This document shows positions 57,855-64,000 of a stretch of 64,000 nucleotides of DNA, in pieces. A program made the translations under genes and the position numbers. This DNA is from Lysobacter ciconiae (GTDB lineage Bacteria > Pseudomonadota > Gammaproteobacteria > Xanthomonadales > Xanthomonadaceae). The notes beneath the pieces are model-generated. The model was given only the letters and a program-made list of their open reading frames with translations. It did no database searches and was not told the origin of the DNA. How positions within the stretch are numbered: position 1 is the first letter of the stretch; each line of letters opens with the position of its first letter. The DNA lies in NCBI RefSeq assembly GCF_015209725.1, contig NZ_CP063656.1, positions 1,099,001 to 1,163,000 on the forward strand, given 5' to 3'.

Positions 57855-57949
57855 GGGTGTCGTGACGCGGATGGGTGTTTGCCGGCGGGGGGGATTGGGG
57901 ATGGTATCGAATGAGCGGTTTTGCTTAGTGCACGGGTACCAAGCGTGCT

Positions 57950-60258
57950 CTAACGTGAGATGGGAATCTCCAGGTAGCTGTCTGTATGCCAGGCGATCTC
58001 CAGAGGCTCCTTTGCATCGGCGATGGATTCGTCGCTGACGTCGCGGCCGGTGCCGTAGTTGATCTGGTGATACGGCTTCAGGTTGACGTCCACCACAAGC
58101 ATCAGCCTACTGCCCGCTTGGAGTTGCCGGCTGACCAACAAGGAACGCTTGATTTCGATCGATGTCTTTTCGCCGGGCTTCAGCAAGCTCCGATGGCTCA
58201 TGTTATCCGCGAAACTCGCACGACCGAGATAATAGGAGAGCTGGAGTAGCGTCCCATCGGGCTGGACTTCGTACAGTACTGCGCCGAGATCGACGTCTCG
58301 CTTGTTGATGGTGACATTCAGCGCGCCGCTGAACATCCCATTCACTGAAATGGGTTCATCCAACGGTTCGCTGACAAATGCCAGTCCCGTGGACGGGGCT
58401 TCCTTGCCCTTTATGGGAGCAGGGTAGTAGTCGTTATGGGAGGCGCCGCGATCTGCGAGGTCCACCACCTGTTCGAGGCTGGCAGACTTTGCCGGCAAGC
58501 GGCCTGTCAAGCGGAAACGTTTTTCACCAGCCGGTTCGTTCGTCAGATACAGCTTCAGCATTTCAGTGCTCATGGCGTCCAGTGAGCGTGCGTGCCGCCA
58601 GACATTGGCCCCCATGACTTGGTAATTGACGCGGTCCTTGAGCAGAGCAGGCCGTGCGCCGTCGCGCAGCACGTGATCCAGCCATTGGAAGGTGAGCTCC
58701 TGCGTATCGAACTGCCGACCGGATCCAACGTGTAGCCACGAAGCTCGCGCGGCTTCCGGCGGGTCTGCGCGCTGAAATGGTCGTATGGGCCCACTACCAG
58801 ATAATGCTCGGCGTTCCTGTTGTACTTGAGGTGCTCTGTGAGGTGGTGCAGGGCAGAGATCTGCCCATCGTCGGAGTAGCCGGTAATCGACAGCACCGGG
58901 ATGTCGATGCGCGCATAGTCCTCCCGGTAGGGTGCCTTCGCCTGCCAGTAAGAGTCGTACGCGGGGTGATCCAGCCACCGCTGCAGCAGCGGATTGGGCG
59001 TGCCGTCTACCTTGTCGATCTCGCGATACCGGCGCCCGCTCGCGTACCATTTGTTATTCAGGGCATCCCACCTGTCGGGATCTCGATACACCTCGTTGTC
59101 GAGCGACTTGTTGTTGCTGACGTAGAAGCCCCAACCGTAGTTGGCGTTGAGGAAGACGTTGTTCCACATCGGCAACCCGAGCCCGGGCATCGCGGCGACG
59201 TACGTCACGATCGTTTTCAGCGCCGGATGGAGCAGCTTGGTGGCTGCCCACGCGGTGTAACCCGAGTAGCTGCCGCCGTACATGGCGACTTCGCCGTTGC
59301 TCCATGGCTGACGACTGATCCAGTCGATGACGGCGTAGGTGTCGTCCACCTCGCGTTCGTAGGGCTCCACGGGGTCGGGGCTCAAGCGCTTGCCCCGGGT
59401 ATCGGCGACGACACCGACATATCCATGGGCAGCAGCTGTCTCGGCAGCCTGCTTGTTGCCGGTCTCGTCGGTATATATGGTGAAGAGCAGCGCAGTGGGC
59501 AGGGGTCGCTGCGCGATTCGCGGTCGCACCACTAGGGCCGAAAGCGTTCCGCCATCGGGCGTGTGGATCAGCACGTCGTCGGCTACCTCGTAGCGTCGTT
59601 CCTTCTCGGCGGCGATGAGGCCGGGCAAAATCGCCTGCGTTTCCATATTCATCTGTTGTGCGAGATAGGCGCGGACTAGCTTTATTGCATCCGCCTCCGA
59701 CAGGTCATCCTGAGCCGCCCGGTTGAGTGCATGCGCCAGGTTCCGCTCATGCACGAAACCGGGCGTCTCGAGCCAGCAGGCAACCTCCGAAGCTTCTAGG
59801 TCGCTGAGTCCAGCGAAGGCCGCGCGGAACGCGTCGCCGTAAATACTTCTGAAATCGCCTTCATCATGCGACATCACTTTCCGGGCACTTGCAAAGATCT
59901 CCAGCGCCACCAGTACCGGCTCAGTGCTCGAAGAGCCTTCCGATGGCGTTTCATGGAGCTCGGCGAGCGTAGCCAAGGCGGTTGCGGGCTCTGCGGAAAC
60001 CAGTTGAAGGCGCAGCAGGTTATCGAGATAGCGTCGGCGGTCATTCTCAACGTAGCTCGTCGTGACCTGCCTGGCGAGCTGCGGCATGACCACCGCAAGC
60101 TGGTCGGTATCATCCGGCGTCGTCGGAAGTTTGAGCCCGTATGCAGGTGACTGGGTCGTCCGGAGGGGTTCTGAGATCTGGGATGGAGGGAGAACGGGCG
60201 CCAACGCGCAGCCCGCAAGGAGCAAAAAGAGTCCTGCCACTGCAAGGTGTCGGGTCAC
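57950..60258 (-). pseudogene. CocE/NonD-type hydrolase lipoprotein, frameshifted
   Basis: The N-terminal part starts at GTG 60258 with the lipobox signal LFLLLAGCALAP and contains the X-Pro dipeptidyl-peptidase fold (MYGGSYSGYTAWAATK with the nucleophile Ser, GPYDHFSAQ). After GYTLDPVG the frame changes, at about 58712-58722; the other frame resumes with QFDTQELTFQWLDHVL and continues to the TAG at 57950 with the C-terminal jelly-roll domain. One base seems to have been lost (or misread). The start lies eight bases after a degenerate attC, so the gene may have been an integron cassette. Confidence 0.82.
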
Positions 60259-60265
60259 TGGCTTC

Positions 60266-60367
60266 CCCTGACAGATGTCTGGTTTGGAATGACGCGGCGG
60301 AAATGGAACCGTGGATCTGCCTGGAATGGGATTTCGGGGGGGGCTCGGCTTGAGCTGCCCGTCAGGC
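60266..60367 (-). repeat. degenerate attC-like site
   Basis: The right half (GCGGAAAT, TCTGCCTGGAATGGGATTTCGG, CTCGGCTTGA) closely follows the intact attC sites further right. Both core sites carry one substitution (CCCTGAC and GTCAGGC instead of CTAAC and GTTAGGC). The left arm is diverged, so it is probably inactive. Confidence 0.6.
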
Positions 60368-60401
60368 ATGCAGAACACTTGCCCGTTCAATAGCCCCAGC
60401 G

Positions 60402-60848
60402 CTAGAGCACCTGAAGCTGTGAGGCATCAGTGACACTAACATGTGTCTGATAATAATATTTGCCACTGGGTTTACCATCGATCATGAAATCTATCCGTGT
60501 GCGGCGCGCGGTGCCCGATACGATAATTCGCCTGCCGCGCAACGACATCTCAGGAGGTGCGCCCAAAGTCTCCTCCAGTTGCGCGGCCGCCTCGGGTGTA
60601 ACCGATATTGAGAGGTTGCGCGGATCGCGATAATCGACCTCGGAATTCAGGTGAACATTGTTGGTCCGACCCGCTCCTTTGACGGTCAGGGCGAAGACAC
60701 CTGTTACTCCCAGTCGGGGCGATCCGGCGGCCCGAAGCACCGCTTGACCGGGGTCGATCCATGATTGTGTCGTGACCAGCGGTACGCTAGTGCAGCCGGC
60801 GACGAAGACGAGGGCGAGAAAAACAACAGCCGCTTTTCCTTGAGTCAT
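60402..60848 (-). CDS. small lipoprotein of unknown function
   Basis: 148 residues. VVFLALVFVAGCTS is a lipoprotein signal with lipobox. The rest is beta-rich, with LRGRRIIVSGTARRTRIDFM and a DGKPSGKYYYQTHV ending. I do not recognise the family. Its stop lies 35 bases from the degenerate attC, the position expected of a cassette ORF. Confidence 0.75.
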   Translation of the reverse strand: MTQGKAAVVFLALVFVAGCTSVPLVTTQSWIDPGQAVLRAAGSPRLGVTGVFALTVKGAGRTNNVHLNSEVDYRDPRNLSISVTPEAAAQLEETLGAPPEMSLRGRRIIVSGTARRTRIDFMIDGKPSGKYYYQTHVSVTDASQLQVL

Positions 60849-60922
60849 TTCGATCCTTCCATGAGGCCTGGCGCCTGCGCCGGTCGTGAATGCCCGGCTT
60901 CATCGATTTGTTCCACGAGCGT

Positions 60923-61459
60923 CTAATGGATCTTGACTGACAGAGAAGACTCGATCCATCGAGTTATACCTGCAAGCGTGGCGTCGCCGTCTTCTCCTCC
61001 CAGTTGATTGGCGTACGTCGCGCTCACCAAGTTCCCTTGCTCATCGAGAATTGCGAACACGGGAAAAACCTTGACGCCGAGAGTCTCAAATACGTAATCC
61101 TGACCGGGCGCAGCAATTGGCCAGGCCAAGTGGCGCTCCTTTGCATAGGCTGCAGCGTCCGACGGAGAGTCGGGAGTGACGGACAGAACCTGAAGGTCCG
61201 GATTGAGTTGCTTCAACGCATTGAGTTTGGGGATTTCCCGAATGCACGGCGGGCAATAGGCGCTGTAGAAATTTATGACTAGCGGCTTGCCACGGAACGA
61301 CCCGAGATTGGCTGGGCCTGCGAAGTCGTGAACCGGCTGGCCAACAGTGAGTGTCAATCCATTTATGGCTCGATACGATTCCTGTGGCTGCTCTTGAGCA
61401 CGGACGGGCGAGGTCATTGAAAGGGCTAGTAGAACAAAGAGAGCTGATAGCAGACGCAT
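60923..61459 (-). CDS. TlpA/thioredoxin-like exported protein
   Basis: 178 residues. A signal peptide (ends SPVRAQ) is followed by a redoxin fold: PLVINFYSAYCPPCIREIP carries a CPPC active site, and VFPVFAILDEQGN has the cis-Pro. It is a periplasmic disulfide reductase or thiol-disulfide exchanger. Just upstream (61471-61514) lies half of an attC, so it may have entered with the array. Confidence 0.88.
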   Translation of the reverse strand: MRLLSALFVLLALSMTSPVRAQEQPQESYRAINGLTLTVGQPVHDFAGPANLGSFRGKPLVINFYSAYCPPCIREIPKLNALKQLNPDLQVLSVTPDSPSDAAAYAKERHLAWPIAAPGQDYVFETLGVKVFPVFAILDEQGNLVSATYANQLGGEDGDATLAGITRWIESSLSVKIH

Positions 61460-61470
61460 TTGGATCTCCG

Positions 61471-61514
61471 TTTGAATGGGACTTCAGGCGTTCGGCTAGA
61501 AAGACCAGTTAGAG
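61471..61514 (-). repeat. attC half-site
   Basis: GAATGGGACTTC, GTTCGGCT and GTTAGAG line up with the right half of the intact attC at 61840-61956. The left half is missing and replaced by the start of the thioredoxin-like gene. The TAA stop of the next ORF is inside its core site. Confidence 0.65.
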
Positions 61515-61829
61515 GGCTGGAACCTCCGATCTACGCAGCCAGATGTACCTGTTTTTCCACAACGTGATGTAAAGAAGGATAAGGAATGGATTGGCGTTTG
61601 CGCCGCACTCGATGTGGATATCCTCTTCGCCTGACGCCACGACTATAAGTTCCGGTGAATAACACCAGTCAATTTGGATCACTATCGAATGCTCGCCGGG
61701 TTCGACGAGTATTCGTGCTTCAGCCCCGTTCGGAATCCCTGCAGCCTTCTTTCCGTCAACGAGGATTGAATACTCCCGTGCGCGATCTTGCCACAATGCC
61801 TTCGTTCGCTGGATCACAAGTTGTGACAC
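61509..61829 (-). CDS. cassette-encoded beta-rich protein with C-terminal hydrophobic segment
   Basis: 106 residues. Its ATG at 61829 lies ten bases after the attC core at 61840-61846, and its stop falls inside the next core. Residues 20-75 look like a PEGA/carboxypeptidase-like beta domain (SILVDGKKAAGIPNG, VEPGEHSIVIQ). A hydrophobic stretch (PFLILLYITLW) follows near 80-90. Function unknown. Confidence 0.78.
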   Translation of the reverse strand: MSQLVIQRTKALWQDRAREYSILVDGKKAAGIPNGAEARILVEPGEHSIVIQIDWCYSPELIVVASGEEDIHIECGANANPFLILLYITLWKNRYIWLRRSEVPAL

Positions 61830-61839
61830 TGTTCAGTCC

Positions 61840-61956
61840 CTCTAACACCGTAGTTAAGCCGACCCCCAACACGTAGGTCGGTCGCTGGTGGGAATTCAAC
61901 CACGAGCCTGCCTGGAAATGGGACTTCGCGGGTTCGGCTTAACCGACCTGTTAGGC
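61840..61956 (-). repeat. attC site A (117 bases)
   Basis: Core CTCTAAC at 61840-61846 and GTTAGGC at 61950-61956 flank an imperfect palindrome with TTAAGCCGACC on the left and GGTTCGGCTTAA on the right. Confidence 0.9.
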
Positions 61957-61980
61957 GCGTGTTGCACTTGTAGTGTGACT

Positions 61981-62222
61981 TCATCTCAAAGTACGGCGAG
62001 CCATAACATACGCAAAGAGTAGGCCAAATACGCCGCTTAGTAAGATGCCATTTACCAGTGATAGTCCAAGGAGGTACGCAATTCCCGCGCCAGTGCTGTA
62101 GCCAGCCAGCCTGTATGGGGCTACCTTCTTCGATCGCCAATCTGCAATCGAACACAGTTCCTGATCAACTTTGACACGCTGTTGGGATTCGATTCCATTC
62201 CTAACGTTCTGAGTATCCTCAT
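61981..62222 (-). pseudogene. small membrane-protein cassette ORF with an early frameshift
   Basis: The frame ending in TGA at 61981-61983 encodes a soluble start (ESQQRVKVDQELCSIADWRS) and then two hydrophobic stretches (LAGYSTGAGIAYLLGLSL; GILLSGVFGLLFAYVMARR). It has no ATG, GTG or TTG start. The ATG at 62222-62220 sits at the usual place after the attC core but in another frame; adding one base just after it would restore the protein. So the cassette is either inactivated or uses a rare start. Confidence 0.45.
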
Positions 62223-62225
62223 CGG

Positions 62226-62286
62226 ACCTAACACTTTGAGTTAAGCCGCGCCACGAAGTGGCGTCGGCTTGAATGAATGGTTAGGC
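62226..62286 (-). repeat. attC site B (61 bases, short form)
   Basis: Core ACCTAAC at 62226-62232 and GTTAGGC at 62280-62286 match RYYYAAC/GTTRRRY exactly. The arms TTAAGCCGCGCCAC and GTGGCGTCGGCTTGAA pair almost perfectly. It is half as long as its neighbours. Confidence 0.92.
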
Positions 62287-62301
62287 AGCAAAGACTAGCT
62301 C

Positions 62302-62490
62302 TTACTGATGACCTGCATCATAAAGGCCATCAAAGAAGCCACGGATGAAAGACTCAATGTTATCTGCCTGCACCCAAACGAGTGCGAGTGCCGCAAAGAA
62401 ACATAAGAAGCGCACTTCATGTGGATGAGACTTGATGTATTCACTGACTCGATTTTGAAATTGCTGAATTTCCATCGCAGCGATCCTCAT
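62302..62490 (-). CDS. cassette-encoded 62-residue membrane protein
   Basis: ATG at 62490, eleven bases after the attC C core; a second Met lies five codons later. An amphipathic start (EIQQFQNRVSEYIKSHP) precedes one helix (VRFLCFFAALALVWV) and a short FIRGFFDGLYDAG tail. The layout resembles ElaB/YqjD-like ribosome-anchoring proteins, but I cannot assign it. Confidence 0.75.
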   Translation of the reverse strand: MRIAAMEIQQFQNRVSEYIKSHPHEVRFLCFFAALALVWVQADNIESFIRGFFDGLYDAGHQ

Positions 62491-62500
62491 TGTTCTTGCT

Positions 62501-62617
62501 GCCTAACACCGGAATTAAGCCGACCCGCAGCGCGTGAGCCGGATGCTGATGGAAGTCGAACGAAGGCTCTGCGTGGAACTGGGATTTCGCGGGTTCGGCT
62601 TGAATGAACTGTTAGAA
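62501..62617 (-). repeat. attC site C (117 bases)
   Basis: Core GCCTAAC at 62501-62507; the other core is GTTAGAA at 62611-62617, off consensus at the last base. Arms TTAAGCCGACCC and GGGTTCGGCTTGAA pair with an unpaired T. Confidence 0.9.
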
Positions 62618-62628
62618 CGCTGTGCGCG

Positions 62629-63159
62629 CTAGTTGCACCACTGTTGTTCGCACGGTACGCCGTCACCATTGCCGTCCATCTTTGTGTTTGGGCAGTGTTC
62701 GAGGAAATACGTAGCTTCGCTGCAGGATCTCATCTCGGAGCACATTGTGCGACCGTCGCATTTATACGGCATACCACTCGAGCTGGTTGCAGATGTGATC
62801 GCGGCGACTGGTGTTTGTGTCTCCTGGAAATAATGGGTGTACGCAACGAAAGCGATCGCAGCGAGTGCGCAAGCTGTCAATATGTTGCCTGCAACGCCAG
62901 AACTGCGATCAATATGGGCTCTTTTGTTCTTGTGCCGCGGAGGCATGGCGCGGCCAGCGCGCATCACGCTAGTTGCCCGAATTTTCCCGTCTGAAGCTTC
63001 TTCGGTTTGATACGAAATAAGCTCGCCCATTTCGGGCCTTCGACCGTCCCGTGGAAATGCAGATATATGGACAAATATCTCAGCAGCTCCGCCGACCGGC
63101 TTGATGAAGCCAAACCCACGCTCTTCGTTCCATTTTGTCAGATTGCCATGATTTCTCAT
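62629..63159 (-). CDS. cassette protein: cold-shock domain, membrane helix, excalibur domain
   Basis: 176 residues from ATG 63159, seven bases after the attC D core. Residues 1-65 are a cold-shock-like nucleic-acid-binding domain (KWNEERGFGFIKP, EIFVHISAF). A helix near 90-108 (ILTACALAAIAFVAYTHYF) anchors it. The C-terminal part (about 130-176) is an excalibur calcium-binding domain with cysteines and DGNGDGVPCE. Related CSD-TM-DUF1294-type proteins exist; this CSD-excalibur combination is unusual, and it would put an RNA-binding domain on one side of the membrane and a calcium site on the other. Confidence 0.88.
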   Translation of the reverse strand: MRNHGNLTKWNEERGFGFIKPVGGAAEIFVHISAFPRDGRRPEMGELISYQTEEASDGKIRATSVMRAGRAMPPRHKNKRAHIDRSSGVAGNILTACALAAIAFVAYTHYFQETQTPVAAITSATSSSGMPYKCDGRTMCSEMRSCSEATYFLEHCPNTKMDGNGDGVPCEQQWCN

Positions 63160-63165
63160 TGAAGC

Positions 63166-63282
63166 TTCTAACACCGTAGTTAAGCCGACCCCCGGCGCGT
63201 AGACCGGAGGTTGGCGGAAATTTGGCTCAGAATCTGCCTGGAAATGGGAATTCGGGGGTTCGGCTTGAACGACCGGTTAGGC
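63166..63282 (-). repeat. attC site D (117 bases)
   Basis: Core TTCTAAC at 63166-63172 and GTTAGGC at 63276-63282; arms TTAAGCCGACCCC and GGGGTTCGGCTTGAA. Confidence 0.9.
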
Positions 63283-63306
63283 GCGTGTCGCAGTTGCTGG
63301 GTAGAT

Positions 63307-63795
63307 TCACCCAGCGACGGTGATGCCACTGAGCCGCTCGCTCTTGGGACCTGCGAAAGAGTCGAACATTTGGCGGTGGGCGTGGTACGACCACTGGTCT
63401 TGCCGCTGATAGTAGCCCGTCACCCACGCTTGCAGGTTCTCTAGCATCTGGTCTTGGGCTTCTTTCGACGCGTACTTGTGAGGCTCCCAAGGGCGCCTGC
63501 GGTTGTGCTCCAAGCACGTCTCAAGGCCCGGATTAAGGAAAACGAGCTCTGTGCAATGGAGGGACGCAGCTTGAACGAGCTCGCCGTAGCAACCCTCAAT
63601 GACCCAGCAGCTGTGCTCGGAAAGGAACGCCGCCAAGGACGCGGCGATCGCATCAGGTGGGCGTTGGACAGCGACCTTACCGGGCTCCCAGACGATGGAG
63701 TCGAGGTCGAGAAGGGCCAACTCATACTGCGCGGCCAACTGCTTAGCCAAGGTGCTTTTGCCAGAGCCGGAATTACCGAAAACGAGAAGCCTCAT
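63307..63795 (-). CDS. cassette-encoded P-loop kinase-like protein
   Basis: 162 residues from ATG 63795, five bases after the attC E core. MRLLVFGNSGSGKSTLAKQL has a Walker A at 8-15; DLDSIVW and the WVIEGCYG strand resemble small adenylate/shikimate-kinase-like ATPases (AAA_17/18 group), and LNRRRPW-like basic residues may close the active site. The phosphate acceptor is unknown. Confidence 0.88.
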   Translation of the reverse strand: MRLLVFGNSGSGKSTLAKQLAAQYELALLDLDSIVWEPGKVAVQRPPDAIAASLAAFLSEHSCWVIEGCYGELVQAASLHCTELVFLNPGLETCLEHNRRRPWEPHKYASKEAQDQMLENLQAWVTGYYQRQDQWSYHAHRQMFDSFAGPKSERLSGITVAG

Positions 63796-63799
63796 AGTG

Positions 63800-63916
63800 G
63801 TCTAACACCGTAGTTAAGCCGACCCCCGACAAGTAAGCCGGAGGTTGGCGGAAATCGAGCAACGACTATGCCTGGAAATAAGACTTCGGGGGTTCGGCTT
63901 GAACGACCTGTTAGGC
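63800..63916 (-). repeat. attC site E (117 bases)
   Basis: Core GTCTAAC at 63800-63806 and GTTAGGC at 63910-63916 both fit consensus; arms TTAAGCCGACCCCC and GGGGGTTCGGCTTGAA. Confidence 0.92.
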
Positions 63917-63940
63917 GTTTGTCGCACTTGATGTGTAAAT

Positions 63941-64000
63941 TCACCCCCCGAGCTCACGCAGCCTAGCCTCAACTGCTGCACGATCAACATACTGGACTAA
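63941..64000 (-). CDS. C-terminal end of a further cassette ORF
   Basis: The last 19 codons before TGA at 63941-63943 read QYVDRAAVEARLRELGG at the end, a protein-like helix. It lies 24 bases before attC E, as a cassette ORF should. The rest is outside the window. Confidence 0.6.
   Translation of the reverse strand, partial: LVQYVDRAAVEARLRELGG

Larger units (their letters stand above)
60266..64000 (-). mobile_element. chromosomal integron gene-cassette array (partial)
   Basis: At least five complete attC sites (61840-61956, 62226-62286, 62501-62617, 63166-63282, 63800-63916) alternate with short minus-strand ORFs whose starts lie 4-20 bases after a core site. Each attC runs from RYYYAAC to GTTRRRY-like cores around an imperfect inverted repeat (GTTAAGCCGACC and GGTTCGGCTT with an unpaired base). 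Older, eroded sites lie to the left. Base composition is lower in GC than upstream DNA. No integrase is in the window; it should be to the right, given the ORF direction. Confidence 0.88.

Noticed and set aside
57945..57956. CTCTAAC next to the hydrolase stop as an attC core
   Set aside because: No partner core or palindromic arms lie at a suitable distance.
61814..62155. 113-codon minus-strand frame over attC A
   Set aside because: It runs through the recombination site and starts from a GTG inside the better-supported membrane-protein frame; the protein is not family-like.

Overview
The window is a GC-rich chromosomal segment of a gammaproteobacterium of the Xanthomonadaceae (Lysobacter/Luteimonas/Xanthomonas group). 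Three things point there: the gene order argF'-argG-argE-argB-argC-argH-proB-proA, in which the carbamoyltransferase is of the N-acetylornithine type and ArgB is a kinase-synthase fusion; a FimX-type regulator; and Xanthomonas-like integron attC sites at the right end. The assignment rests on gene content and order, not on a search.

Layout. 1-587: start of an ALDH7-type aldehyde dehydrogenase. 692-13,803: a nine-gene minus-strand operon bracketed by tRNA-Arg(CCT) and tRNA-Ala(CGC). It runs from two tandem Tat-exported TldD-like proteases through a TldE-like partner, a Tat-exported DUF4159 protein, a MoxR ATPase, a DUF58 protein and a BatA-like protein to two large membrane proteins. 13.8-24.7 kb: housekeeping and regulatory genes (RNase D, FGE-domain lipoprotein, M48 peptidase, PhaR, PhaB, GluQ, HtpX, FimX, EpmB). 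24.8-30.7 kb: efp, an MTA/SAH-deaminase-like gene, ubiG, gph, a phytoene-synthase-like gene and a 7TM-GGDEF protein. 30.7-36.5 kb: M23 peptidase, pyrC, yidD, a DksA with a histone-H1-like N-terminal tail, sufE and cysS.

36.5-48.9 kb: a YcfJ-like protein, then arginine and proline biosynthesis. The arginine genes overlap or nearly touch and fit the N-acetylcitrulline route. A possible arginine-rich leader peptide plus terminator precedes argF'. A ygiB/ygiC-like pair sits on the opposite strand between argH and proB. 49-57.4 kb: a VWFD lipoprotein with four tandem repeats, then a minus-strand operon of a DUF2231 membrane protein, a sorbosone-dehydrogenase-like lipoprotein, acetate kinase and phosphoketolase, which reads as a carbon shunt to acetate. 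57.5 kb: csaA.

57.9-64.0 kb: lower-GC accessory DNA. Five complete attC sites, each followed on the minus strand by a short ORF starting close to the recombination core, identify a chromosomal integron cassette array. It continues leftward as degenerate attC remnants next to a frameshifted CocE/NonD-type hydrolase, a lipoprotein and a thioredoxin-like gene. Cassettes include a P-loop kinase-like protein, a cold-shock-domain/membrane/excalibur fusion, two very small membrane proteins (one apparently frameshifted) and a beta-rich protein. No integrase lies inside the window; cassette orientation suggests it is to the right.

The two best candidates for undescribed biology are the TldD-TldD-TldE-DUF4159-MoxR-DUF58-BatA locus and the cassette array.
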